Positions 1 to 5,827 of a stretch of DNA of 6,136 nucleotides are shown here, piece after piece (the stretch's first letter is position 1; the number at the start of each line of letters is the position of its first letter). The position numbers and the translations under genes are program-made. The notes beneath the pieces are model-generated. The model searched no databases, had not been told where the DNA came from, and worked only from the letters and a program-made list of their open reading frames with translations. The stretch lies in assembly GCA_947467405.1 (NCBI GenBank), contig CANIIN010000179.1, positions 1 through 6,136 of the forward strand. The letters run 5' to 3'. This DNA is from Betaproteobacteria bacterium (lineage in GTDB: Bacteria > Pseudomonadota > Gammaproteobacteria > Burkholderiales > SG8-39).

Positions 1-647
1 AGAATGACCAGACTGGCGCCGGCGCGCTTGGCATGCCGCGGAAAGGAAGCTGCCGGTTCCACCACTAGCGACGAACCGATGGCGATGTAGAGATCGGCCT
101 GCAAGGTGATGTCGGCAGCAACGCGCATCTCGTCTTCGGGCATGGCCTGGCCGAAGGAGATGGTCTTGGACTTGATGGGCCCACCGCACAGCTCGCAAGC
201 AGGCGCGGCTTCGCCCCGCTCCCAACGCGCCAGGATGTCGGTATAGGGCCACGTAGTCCAGCAGTGCTGGCACGCAGCCATGCGATTGGTGCCATGCAGT
301 TCGATCACCGGGTCACTGCCGGCGTCCTGATGCAGGCCATCGACGTTCTGCGTGATGACGGCGGCAATATGGCCGCGTCGCTGCAGTTCGGCGATGGCCA
401 GGTGTCCGTCGTTAGGTCGAGCAGCGGAGCATTCTCGATACATGGCGGCAGACAGCTTCCACGATTCGATGCGCGCTTTATCACTGCGCATGAATTCGTC
501 GTACATCACCGGCGTATGCCTGCTCCACAATCCGCCGGGACTGCGGAAATCCGGAATGCCGCTTTCGGTGCTGATGCCGGCGCCGGTAAAGGCCACGGCT
601 CGGCGCGCCATGCGCACCAGATCAGTGAGGGTTTCGATTGGATCCAT
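1..647 (-). CDS. cobB: Sir2-family NAD-dependent protein deacylase (3' end outside the window)
   Basis: Sirtuins remove acetyl or other acyl groups from protein lysines using NAD+, giving nicotinamide and O-acyl-ADP-ribose; they act in the cytoplasm. The frame is open from an ATG at 647 to the left edge, giving 215 codons and no stop. Visible in order: the NAD-binding GAGIS at residues 22-26, then [11 protein letters not shown] at 31-41, TQNVDGLHQ at 99-107, catalytic His118 in ELHG, a zinc site formed by Cys126, Cys129, Cys151 and Cys154, SFGQAMPE at 164-171 and GSSLVVEP at 191-198. Most of the usual 235-250 aa is present and only the C-terminus is missing. The start is the first ATG after an in-frame TGA at 672-674; no clear ribosome-binding site precedes it. 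It lies 36 nt after the universal stress gene on the same strand, so it is probably co-transcribed. The Tyr-x-x-Arg pair that marks desuccinylase sirtuins is not evident, so deacetylase activity is the likelier role (inference). The family is certain; the cobB symbol is by family. Confidence 0.95.
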   Translation of the reverse strand, partial: MDPIETLTDLVRMARRAVAFTGAGISTESGIPDFRSPGGLWSRHTPVMYDEFMRSDKARIESWKLSAAMYRECSAARPNDGHLAIAELQRRGHIAAVITQNVDGLHQDAGSDPVIELHGTNRMAACQHCWTTWPYTDILARWERGEAAPACELCGGPIKSKTISFGQAMPEDEMRVAADITLQADLYIAIGSSLVVEPAASFPRHAKRAGASLVI

Positions 648-683
648 GTCGATTCGAAGCGTGGACGGTGTTCAACGGCGCCT

Positions 684-1127
684 TCAGCGCACCACCAGCA
701 CGGGAATCTTGGCGTGGGTGAGAAGCTTCTGCGTCTCGCTGCCGAGCAGCAGACCGGCAAGGCCACGGCGACCGTGCGAAGACATGACGATCAGGTCGCA
801 CTGTTCTTCCTTGGCGACACGAATGATGGTTTCATATACCGAGTAAGCGGAAACAAACGCCATCTTGGCGCCGACATGGGCATCGGTCGCCATGCGCATG
901 GCCGACTCGAGCACGGTTCGTTCTTCTTCCTCGACTTCTTCCATCACGGTCGATTGCGGCAGCCGCGACAATGCCCCGCCTTCGACGTGATGCGGGGAGT
1001 CGATCGGGGACCGCACGTGCAGCACCAGCAATTCGGCGCTGACGCTCCTGGCCAGTCCGCATGCCTCGCGCACGGCATTTTGCGATAGTTCAGTACCATC
1101 AGTGGGCACGAGAATCTTGCGGTACAT
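684..1127 (-). CDS. Universal stress protein (UspA family), single domain, 147 aa
   Basis: This is a small cytoplasmic protein of the UspA fold, usually dimeric, induced by starvation, oxygen limitation or other stress; its biochemical task is generally unknown. It opens with MYRKILVPTDG, with Asp10 in the usual nucleotide-contact position. Near the C-terminus it carries a GxxGx9G(S/T)-type nucleotide-binding loop, residues 116-130: SSHG, nine residues, then GS. The first Gly of the motif is Ser here, a common variant, so ATP binding is likely but not certain. It ends in IPVLVVR, the typical last strand. The ATG at 1127 was chosen over an upstream in-frame ATG at 1190 because the protein family begins here and GGGGAG lies 7 nt upstream. 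A Glu-rich stretch (EEVEEEE, residues 63-69) lies in the middle. It sits 66 nt after glpD, the widest gap in the cluster, and 36 nt before the sirtuin gene. Confidence 0.95.
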   Translation of the reverse strand: MYRKILVPTDGTELSQNAVREACGLARSVSAELLVLHVRSPIDSPHHVEGGALSRLPQSTVMEEVEEEERTVLESAMRMATDAHVGAKMAFVSAYSVYETIIRVAKEEQCDLIVMSSHGRRGLAGLLLGSETQKLLTHAKIPVLVVR

Positions 1128-1134
1128 GGTCCAT

Positions 1135-1140
1135 CTCCCC
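1135..1140 (-). promoter_or_regulatory. Ribosome-binding site of the universal stress gene
   Basis: The minus strand reads GGGGAG seven bases before the ATG at 1127. It settles the start in favour of the 147-aa protein rather than the longer reading that begins at 1190. Confidence 0.7.
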
Positions 1141-1164
1141 GGGAGGACTGCAATCGATGCCGTC

Positions 1165-1170
1165 ATTGTA
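1165..1170 (-). promoter_or_regulatory. Possible -10 element (TACAAT) of an internal promoter for the stress gene
   Basis: The minus strand reads TACAAT, five of six bases of the sigma-70 -10 consensus, inside the 66-nt gap after glpD. A transcript from it would have a leader of about 30 nt before the ATG at 1127. No good -35 hexamer is seen 16-18 nt upstream, so this is only a candidate, or a promoter that needs an activator. Confidence 0.22.
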
Positions 1171-1193
1171 GCCGTCTGGGCGGCAGGCATGGC

Positions 1194-2753
1194 TCAGAGC
1201 AAGCGTCGCAATTGATCGGCCAGCGCGACGCGCTCATCGGCACTCATGTGCAAACCGCACTTGGTCCGGCGCCACAACACGTCGTCCGCCTCGCGTACCC
1301 ATTCATGCCGGACCAGATACTCGAGCTCGGCATGGTATAGCCCGCCACCATAGTCGGTGCCCAGATCGGTCACGGAAGCGAGCTCACCCAATACCTCGCT
1401 GGCCAGCGACCCGTGCCGGCGCGCCAGTCGCGCGACATAGCGTGGCGGCAGAAACGGATAGCGTTGGTGAAGGTTTGCCAGCAGTCTGTTGAAACCGCCG
1501 GCGCCCATCTCTCCGCCCGGCAGGGGCTTGCTGTGCGTCCAGGCGCGCGTGCCCGGGAACCAGTTTTCCAGCTTGTGCAAGGCATGCTCGGCCAACCGCC
1601 GATAAGTGGTGATCTTGCCGCCGAAAACCGACAAGACGGGCGGGCCGTCATCATCGAGTTCGAAGTGGTAATCGCGCGTTACTGCCGAGGGGTCACTGCT
1701 GCCGTCGTCATACAGGGGACGTACGCCACTGTAGCTCCACACCACGTCCGCCGGCGTGATGGACCGAGCACTGTAACGACTGGCGGCTTCGCAAAGATAG
1801 TCCACTTCGTCAGGATCGATATGCGTGCGGTCCTCACGAAGCGTCTCTGGCCCCACGGCAATATCCGTGGTGCCGATCAGCGTGAACTCGCGCTCGTAGG
1901 GAATCATGAACACAATGCGCCGGTCCGGGTTCTGAAGGATGAAGGCATGGCGCTTGTCATGCAAACGCGGCACGACGATGTGACTGCCTTTCACCAGCCG
2001 CACCTTGCTGTGCGACGGAATGCCGAGACCGCCCTCCAGCAGGATGCGCTGATCGATGACGTCCTGTACCCAGGGTCCGGCGGCATTGACGAGAACGCGT
2101 GCCGTCACCTGGCGTTCGGGTCGTGCCGCCTGCGCGCCGGGGTGACCCGACCGATCCTGCAGCGTGACAGTCCATCCTTCGCGACGGCGGGTCGCTGAGG
2201 TGACGCGCGTGCGGGTGAGGATCTGCGCACCCAGTAAGGCGGCCGAGCGCGCGTTCAGCACCACCAGTCGCGCATCATCGACCCAGCAGTCGTAATAGGC
2301 AAAGCCGCTCTTGAATTCAGGTTTCAGGCCGGCGCCATGATGATCCTCGGACAACGACACACGGCGCGATTTGGGCAGGCTGGATCGGCCGCCACGCCAG
2401 GTGCGGTGGCCAAGATAGTCGTAGAGCAGCAGGCCGAGACGAATCATCCAGGCCGGTCGCAGGTGCTTCTCGTGCGGCATGACGAATTCCATCGGCCACA
2501 CGATGTGCGGCGCGATACGCAAAAGCGTTTCGCGCTCCTCGAGCGACTCGGCAACGAGGCGGAAGGCGTAATACTCGAGATAGCGCAGGCCTCCATGAAC
2601 GAGCTTGGTACTCGCGGACGACGTATGTGCCGCGAGGTCGTCCTGCTCGGCCAGCAATACGGAAAGTCCGCGCCCCGCAGCGTCGCGTGCAATGCCTGCG
2701 CCATTGATGCCGCCACCGATGATCAGAAGATCGTATTGCGGCGCCGCTGGCAT
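1194..2753 (-). CDS. glpD: Aerobic glycerol-3-phosphate dehydrogenase, FAD-dependent
   Basis: GlpD oxidises sn-glycerol-3-phosphate to dihydroxyacetone phosphate at the inner face of the cytoplasmic membrane and passes electrons through FAD to quinone. The 519-aa product has the N-terminal FAD dinucleotide motif IIGGGINGAGIARDAAGRG (11-29), then TSSASTKLVHGGLRYLE (44-60), HLRPAWMIRLGL (97-108), CWVDDARLV (156-164), GSHIVVPR (256-263), YSGVRPL (341-347) and SVFGGKITTYR (375-385). The C-terminal domain ends with HEWVREADDVLWRRTK (483-498). These blocks match the E. coli-type enzyme (501 aa) from end to end, so the gene looks intact; a short Arg/Pro/Gln-rich insertion near 203-216 accounts for part of the extra length. 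The ATG at 2753 places the FAD motif at the usual distance; only a weak GGGA-type ribosome-binding site precedes it. It starts 21 nt after ackA. No glpK, glpF or glpR is in view, so its tie to acetate genes rather than a glycerol operon is unusual. Confidence 0.97.
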   Translation of the reverse strand: MPAAPQYDLLIIGGGINGAGIARDAAGRGLSVLLAEQDDLAAHTSSASTKLVHGGLRYLEYYAFRLVAESLEERETLLRIAPHIVWPMEFVMPHEKHLRPAWMIRLGLLLYDYLGHRTWRGGRSSLPKSRRVSLSEDHHGAGLKPEFKSGFAYYDCWVDDARLVVLNARSAALLGAQILTRTRVTSATRRREGWTVTLQDRSGHPGAQAARPERQVTARVLVNAAGPWVQDVIDQRILLEGGLGIPSHSKVRLVKGSHIVVPRLHDKRHAFILQNPDRRIVFMIPYEREFTLIGTTDIAVGPETLREDRTHIDPDEVDYLCEAASRYSARSITPADVVWSYSGVRPLYDDGSSDPSAVTRDYHFELDDDGPPVLSVFGGKITTYRRLAEHALHKLENWFPGTRAWTHSKPLPGGEMGAGGFNRLLANLHQRYPFLPPRYVARLARRHGSLASEVLGELASVTDLGTDYGGGLYHAELEYLVRHEWVREADDVLWRRTKCGLHMSADERVALADQLRRLL

Positions 2754-2774
2754 GGCTTGACGTCCCGCCCGCTG

Positions 2775-3971
2775 CTACGATTGCGCCAGCACGGTCAGCG
2801 TGTGCGTGGCGATCATGAGTTCTTCATCGGTGGGAATGACCCAGGCCGGAATGCGGCTGGAAGCCATGCTGATGCGTGGCCCGTGCGTCGCGTTGGCCGC
2901 CGGATCGATGTCGACTCCGAGCCAGGCCGCGGCGCGGCCGATGCGCTCTCTCACGGGTGCAGCATGCTCACCGATGCCCGCCGTGAACACCAGCGCATCG
3001 AGGCCTCCCAAAGCAGCAGCCAGCGAACCGATCTCTCTCCCTATTCGATACACGTAGAGATCGATAGCCTGTGCCGCACGCGGATCGCGCGAGTCGAGCA
3101 ATTCGCGCATGTCGGCCGAGACGCCGGACACCCCGAGCAGGCCGGAGCGACGATAGAGAAGATTTTCGATGGCGCGCGCATCCATGTGCAGTTCGTCCAT
3201 CAGATAGAGCAGGACACCGGGATCGATGGCCCCACTGCGGCTGCCCATGGGCAGCCCGTCCAGGGCAGTGAAGCCCATGGTGGTGGCAACGCTTGCACCG
3301 GCACGCATGGCGCACAGGCTCGAACCATTACCCAGATGCGCGACGATGATCCGGCCCGCCGCAGCGACGGCGTCGAATTGCGGCAGGGTTCTGGCGATGT
3401 ACTCGTAGGACAGGCCGTGAAAGCCGTAGCGATGCACGCCGCGCTCGGTGATCTCGGGCGGCAGCGCGAAGGCCTGGGCGACCGATGGTTGGGTACGATG
3501 AAACGCCGTATCAAAACAGGCGATTTGCGGCAGGTCGGGACGATCCAGCATCAGGCGCCGAATCGGCGCGAGATTGTGTGGTTGGTGCAGCGGCGCCAGC
3601 GGGATGAGCTTGTGCAAGGTGTCATAGATGCCTGCATCCACGCGCACCGGGCCACTGCACGTGGTGCCACCATGAACGACACGATGACCCACGGCGCACA
3701 AATTGTCGCCTCGGCAAGTGGCATCAAGATGCTCGAAGAGCAGCGACAATGCAGCGTCATGCGACATGGCCAGGCCGTCCGGCCAGTCACGTCGAAAAAT
3801 CTCCGCGCCGGTAGCATCCGTGGCGCCAAAATGCGTCGTCGCATTCAGACCCTCGAACTCGCCGTGCTGCAGACGTTGCAAGCGCCCTGATCCTTCGTTT
3901 CTCTCCGAATAGACCGAAAACTTGAGACTCGACGAGCCCGCGTTCAGGACGAGAACAATATCGCGCGCCAT
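2775..3971 (-). CDS. ackA: Acetate kinase
   Basis: AckA interconverts acetyl-phosphate plus ADP with acetate plus ATP in the cytoplasm, and with Pta forms the acetate overflow or activation route. The 398-aa product is full length for the family (about 400). It opens with VLNAGSSSLKF (8-18), the first acetate kinase signature. Then come GHRVVHGG with Arg97, FDTAFH (153-158) with the catalytic Asp154, RYGFHGLSYEY (181-191) with His185, HLGNGSS (212-218), PMGSRSG (241-247) with Arg245, FTAGIGEH (329-336) and the C-terminal PTDEELMIA (380-388). All expected catalytic residues are present. The second signature has Leu-Ser-Tyr in place of the commoner Thr-Ser-His after GFHG. The frame is open further upstream, but the ATG at 3971 is preferred because the family begins there and it leaves a 20-nt gap after pta instead of an overlap. 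No strong ribosome-binding site is seen, so translation may be coupled to pta. Confidence 0.97.
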   Translation of the reverse strand: MARDIVLVLNAGSSSLKFSVYSERNEGSGRLQRLQHGEFEGLNATTHFGATDATGAEIFRRDWPDGLAMSHDAALSLLFEHLDATCRGDNLCAVGHRVVHGGTTCSGPVRVDAGIYDTLHKLIPLAPLHQPHNLAPIRRLMLDRPDLPQIACFDTAFHRTQPSVAQAFALPPEITERGVHRYGFHGLSYEYIARTLPQFDAVAAAGRIIVAHLGNGSSLCAMRAGASVATTMGFTALDGLPMGSRSGAIDPGVLLYLMDELHMDARAIENLLYRRSGLLGVSGVSADMRELLDSRDPRAAQAIDLYVYRIGREIGSLAAALGGLDALVFTAGIGEHAAPVRERIGRAAAWLGVDIDPAANATHGPRISMASSRIPAWVIPTDEELMIATHTLTVLAQS

Positions 3972-3991
3972 GCCGGTCTTGGCAACAGCCG

Positions 3992-4939
3992 CTAGACGAG
4001 CGCTTTGCCGGCGCGCTCGCGGCGCGCTCTGGCCACCAGCGCGGCGACAGCGCACGAGGCGATGCGCGAGCGCAGACTATCGGCGCGACTGGTCAGGATA
4101 ATGGGCACCTTGGCGCCGAGAACGATGCCGGCGGCATCGGCACCGGCCAGAAACGACAGACTTTTGGCCAGCATGTTGCCAGCCTCCAGGTCCGGCACCA
4201 CCAGAATGTTGGCATGCCCGGCGACCGGCGAATGCAGTTGCTTGATCTCGGCGGCGGACAGGTTGATGGCGTTATCCAGCGCCAGCGGACCATCGAGAAT
4301 TCCACCGGTAATCTGGCCGCGCTCAGCCATTTTGCACAGCGCAGCCGCTTCAACGGTAGAGGGAACTTTCGGCGTGACCATTTCCACTGCAGAAAGAATG
4401 GCGACCAGCGGCGACCTGAATCCCAATGCGACGGCCAGGTCGATCGCGTTCTGGATGATGTCGACTTTTTCTTCGAGCGTTGGAGCAATGTTCACCGCAG
4501 CGTCTGTCACGATGATCGGGTGGGGCAGCGCGGGTACATCCATGACAAAGCAATGGCTGATGCGGCGGCCGGTGCGCATGCCGCCCTGCATGCTGACCAC
4601 CTCGCCCATCAGTTCGTCCGTATGCAGGCTACCCTTCATGAGCGCTTCGGCCTGACCGATGCGGACCAGTTCAACGGCTTTGGCGGCAGCGGCATGGCTG
4701 TGCGGAACATCAACAATAGGTAGTCCGCTGATATCCAGGCGGCAACTCTCGGCCAATGCACGAATCTTGTTTGCCGGCCCGACCAGCGTCGGGGCGATGA
4801 TCTTCAATCGCGCCGCTTCGACTGCGCCCTCAAGGGAAGATTCATCACAGGGATGTGCCACGGCTGTCGGTGTCGGCGGCAGTGCGCTGCACTGTTCAAT
4901 GAGACGCTGGAACTTGTCGAGTCGAGTCATCTTGTTCAT
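3992..4939 (-). CDS. pta: Phosphate acetyl/butyryltransferase, stand-alone catalytic domain
   Basis: This enzyme transfers an acyl group between CoA and phosphate, here most likely acetyl-CoA plus phosphate to acetyl-phosphate plus CoA. The 315-aa product is one PTA/PTB domain. Visible blocks are AEALMKGSLHTDELM (97-111), FVMDVPALPHPIIVTDAAVN (131-150), KVPSTVEAAALCKMA (191-205), GGILDGPLALDNAIN (212-226), AGHANILVVPDLEAGNMLAK (240-259) and VPIILTSRADS (278-288). It lacks the long N-terminal regulatory part of E. coli Pta (714 aa) and also the MaoC-like hydratase domain found in the bifunctional relatives (about 465 aa) that it otherwise resembles. The ATG at 4939 was chosen because GGAG lies 11 nt upstream; a second ATG at 4930 would be 20 nt away. 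It lies 20 nt before ackA and 31 nt after the small head gene. The acetyl substrate is inferred from the paired ackA; a butyryl or propionyl role cannot be excluded. Confidence 0.92.
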   Translation of the reverse strand: MNKMTRLDKFQRLIEQCSALPPTPTAVAHPCDESSLEGAVEAARLKIIAPTLVGPANKIRALAESCRLDISGLPIVDVPHSHAAAAKAVELVRIGQAEALMKGSLHTDELMGEVVSMQGGMRTGRRISHCFVMDVPALPHPIIVTDAAVNIAPTLEEKVDIIQNAIDLAVALGFRSPLVAILSAVEMVTPKVPSTVEAAALCKMAERGQITGGILDGPLALDNAINLSAAEIKQLHSPVAGHANILVVPDLEAGNMLAKSLSFLAGADAAGIVLGAKVPIILTSRADSLRSRIASCAVAALVARARRERAGKALV

Positions 4940-4970
4940 GTGGACAGAGTCTCCGGGAACAGGCGATGAC

Positions 4971-5432
4971 TCAACCTGCCGGCTTGCTGAAATCGAGTTC
5001 GCTGCCGGACGCTGACGGCGCGGCGGCCGGAACGGGAACCGTTGCAATGGGCGCAGCGGAAGCACCCGCCGCAGACAGCTTGGCTGCCATGCGCGCTGCT
5101 GCAGGCGGCAGGGGCGAAGGAGCGGTGGCCGCCGCTGCGTTGGCGACATCGTCTGTTTCACTGCTGGGAGGCAACGCCAGCAGACGCTGCAGATCGGCCA
5201 CGATGGTAGCGTTGTCGACTGCTGCACGGCCCTGATAACGCAGAAGGATTCGTGCCGGCAGATCGAGCAGTCGTGGCTCAGCATGGCGCATGTTGGCTGC
5301 GACGTTCAGAGTCGGAATCAGGTGGGCGTTTCGCCAGCCGCCGTTCTCGCGCTCGATGGCGTCCACGATGGCTTGTTGTGAACGCGCGATGCCGGACAGC
5401 AGTTCGGCGAGATGTTCGATGCTGATGCTCAT
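4971..5432 (-). CDS. Unrecognised 153-aa protein with Ala/Pro-rich C-terminal tail, first gene of the cluster
   Basis: I do not recognise a family. The protein has two parts. Residues 1 to about 88 look folded and helical: an amphipathic opening (MSISIEHLAELLSGIARSQQ), an acidic patch (AIEREN), a Trp33 to Asn42 segment, and LLDLPARILLRYQGRAAVD (55-73). Residues about 90 to 145 are low complexity, almost wholly Ala, Pro and Ser, ending in the charged tail SELDFSKPAG. There is no signal peptide, membrane segment or metal-binding cysteine motif, so it is probably cytoplasmic. The ATG at 5432 is supported by a strong AAGGGGGA seven bases upstream; a longer reading to 5495 has no comparable support. 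It ends 31 nt before pta. Position at the head of a pta-ackA unit suggests a partner or regulator of acetyl-phosphate metabolism. The helical body plus Ala/Pro tail could also suit a phasin-like or scaffold protein, but neither is shown by the sequence. Confidence 0.8.
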   Translation of the reverse strand: MSISIEHLAELLSGIARSQQAIVDAIERENGGWRNAHLIPTLNVAANMRHAEPRLLDLPARILLRYQGRAAVDNATIVADLQRLLALPPSSETDDVANAAAATAPSPLPPAAARMAAKLSAAGASAAPIATVPVPAAAPSASGSELDFSKPAG

Positions 5433-5439
5433 TGCCGTG

Positions 5440-5447
5440 TCCCCCTT
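5440..5447 (-). promoter_or_regulatory. Strong ribosome-binding site of the head gene
   Basis: The minus strand reads AAGGGGGA, ending seven bases before the ATG at 5432. It is the best ribosome-binding site in the window and fixes the start of the unrecognised 153-aa protein. Confidence 0.75.
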
Positions 5448-5495
5448 GCCTGTGAGTCGTGAAATCCCCGGCTCGCTGGCCGGACGTTGCCACAT

Positions 5496-5530
5496 GTCCG
5501 TCCCCGGCGCAAATTGCCGGATCCACGGAC
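5496..5530 (-). repeat. Imperfect inverted repeat / leader stem-loop upstream of the head gene
   Basis: Two nested arm pairs are present: GTCCGT (5496-5501) with ACGGAC (5525-5530) on the outside, and CCGGC (5504-5508) with GCCGG (5516-5520) inside. They are separated by a 2-by-4-base internal loop and close a 7-base AT-rich loop. It lies about 64 bases before the ATG at 5432. No T-run follows on the minus strand, so it does not look like a simple terminator. It could be an operator or a structured 5' leader. Confidence 0.5.
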
Positions 5531-5561
5531 GAGGTTGAAAGGCTTATCCAAGCATACCATC

Positions 5562-5603
5562 CGATGCAAGCCAGCCCGCTGCAGGCCTGGCTCCTACGAT
5601 GCA
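5562..5603 (-). repeat. REP-like extragenic palindrome with GTAG head
   Basis: On the minus strand GTAGGA (5597-5592) leads into a stem: GCCAG (5591-5587) pairs with CTGGC (5574-5570), with two further G:C pairs beyond one mismatch and a 6-base loop. The GTAG head followed by a GC-rich hairpin is the layout of REP/GTAG elements that RAYT transposases mobilise in Xanthomonadales and Pseudomonas. The unit is bounded by two direct copies of CGATGCA (plus strand, 5562-5568 and 5597-5603), the right one overlapping the GTAG head. Only one copy is in the window, so the family assignment is by shape. Confidence 0.4.
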
Positions 5604-5749
5604 TGGTCAAACCGTATTTGATGCTGCGGGCGCTGATAGAGTCTCGCAACTGGCACAAGCTCAAATGATCTGACTGTCGATCGTGGGGGTTCTGCCAAGC
5701 CTCGGTTTATGGATCGTGGCTACAGGCAGCGTCGATCGTTGTGTGGGAT

Positions 5750-5762
5750 TGAGCAATGCTCA
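5750..5762. repeat. Perfect 13-nt palindrome, possible operator
   Basis: TGAGCAATGCTCA consists of 6-base arms around a single central A. It lies 66-78 bases beyond the stop of the GST remnant and about 320 bases upstream of the first gene of the cluster. It has no T-run and is short for a terminator; a regulator site is possible but chance is not excluded. Confidence 0.25.
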
Positions 5763-5827
5763 CTCTTTCCAGCAATTGAACGCGGGCCGATTACCTCTTC
5801 TATCCCTCATTGAATCTCAGATTTCGA

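Larger units (their letters stand above)
5433..5827. other. Intergenic region between the GST remnant and the six-gene cluster
   Basis: About 395 bp without a convincing gene. It must hold the promoter of the cluster if the six genes are one unit. Seen in it: the leader ribosome-binding site, an imperfect 35-nt stem-loop (5496-5530), a GTAG-headed REP-like stem-loop (5562-5603) and a 13-nt palindrome (5750-5762). I found no convincing sigma-70 -35/-10 pair at proper spacing, no sigma-54 GG/GC pair and no complete FNR-type TTGAT-N4-ATCAA site on either strand. A 69-codon plus-strand reading from 5459 to 5668 crosses both stem-loops and has no ribosome-binding site, so I do not call it a gene. 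Confidence 0.7.

Noticed and set aside
264..1088. Plus-strand open frame of 274 codons over the sirtuin and stress genes
   Set aside because: Antisense to two well-supported genes and without a family resemblance or ribosome-binding site.
2337..3890. Long plus-strand open frame of 517 codons across glpD and ackA
   Set aside because: It lies wholly antisense to two genes with full family motifs; its protein is rich in Arg, His and Gln with no recognisable domain. Long antisense frames are expected opposite GC-biased codons.
4005..4723. Two overlapping plus-strand frames opposite pta
   Set aside because: Both are shadows of the pta reading; composition is Ser/Ala/Arg-rich with no domain.
5620..5640. 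TTGAT half-site resembling an FNR box
   Set aside because: The second half (ATCAA at four bases) is missing, so no FNR site is supported despite the anaerobic flavour of pta-ackA.
5278..5664. Minus-strand frame of 128 codons overlapping the start of the head gene
   Set aside because: It runs through the leader stem-loops and overlaps the better supported 153-aa gene in another frame; Cys/Arg/His-rich composition is typical of a shadow.
5459..5668. Plus-strand frame of 69 codons in the intergenic region
   Set aside because: Its last 45 codons look mildly protein-like, but it crosses both inverted repeats, lacks a ribosome-binding site and matches no family I know.
5676..5739. Two copies of GTCGATCGT 55 bases apart
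   Set aside because: Only nine bases, with no further similarity around them; chance is likely.
5813..5823. Short palindrome AATCT-C-AGATT just after the GST remnant stop
   Set aside because: Five-base AT-rich arms with no T-run; too weak for a terminator call.
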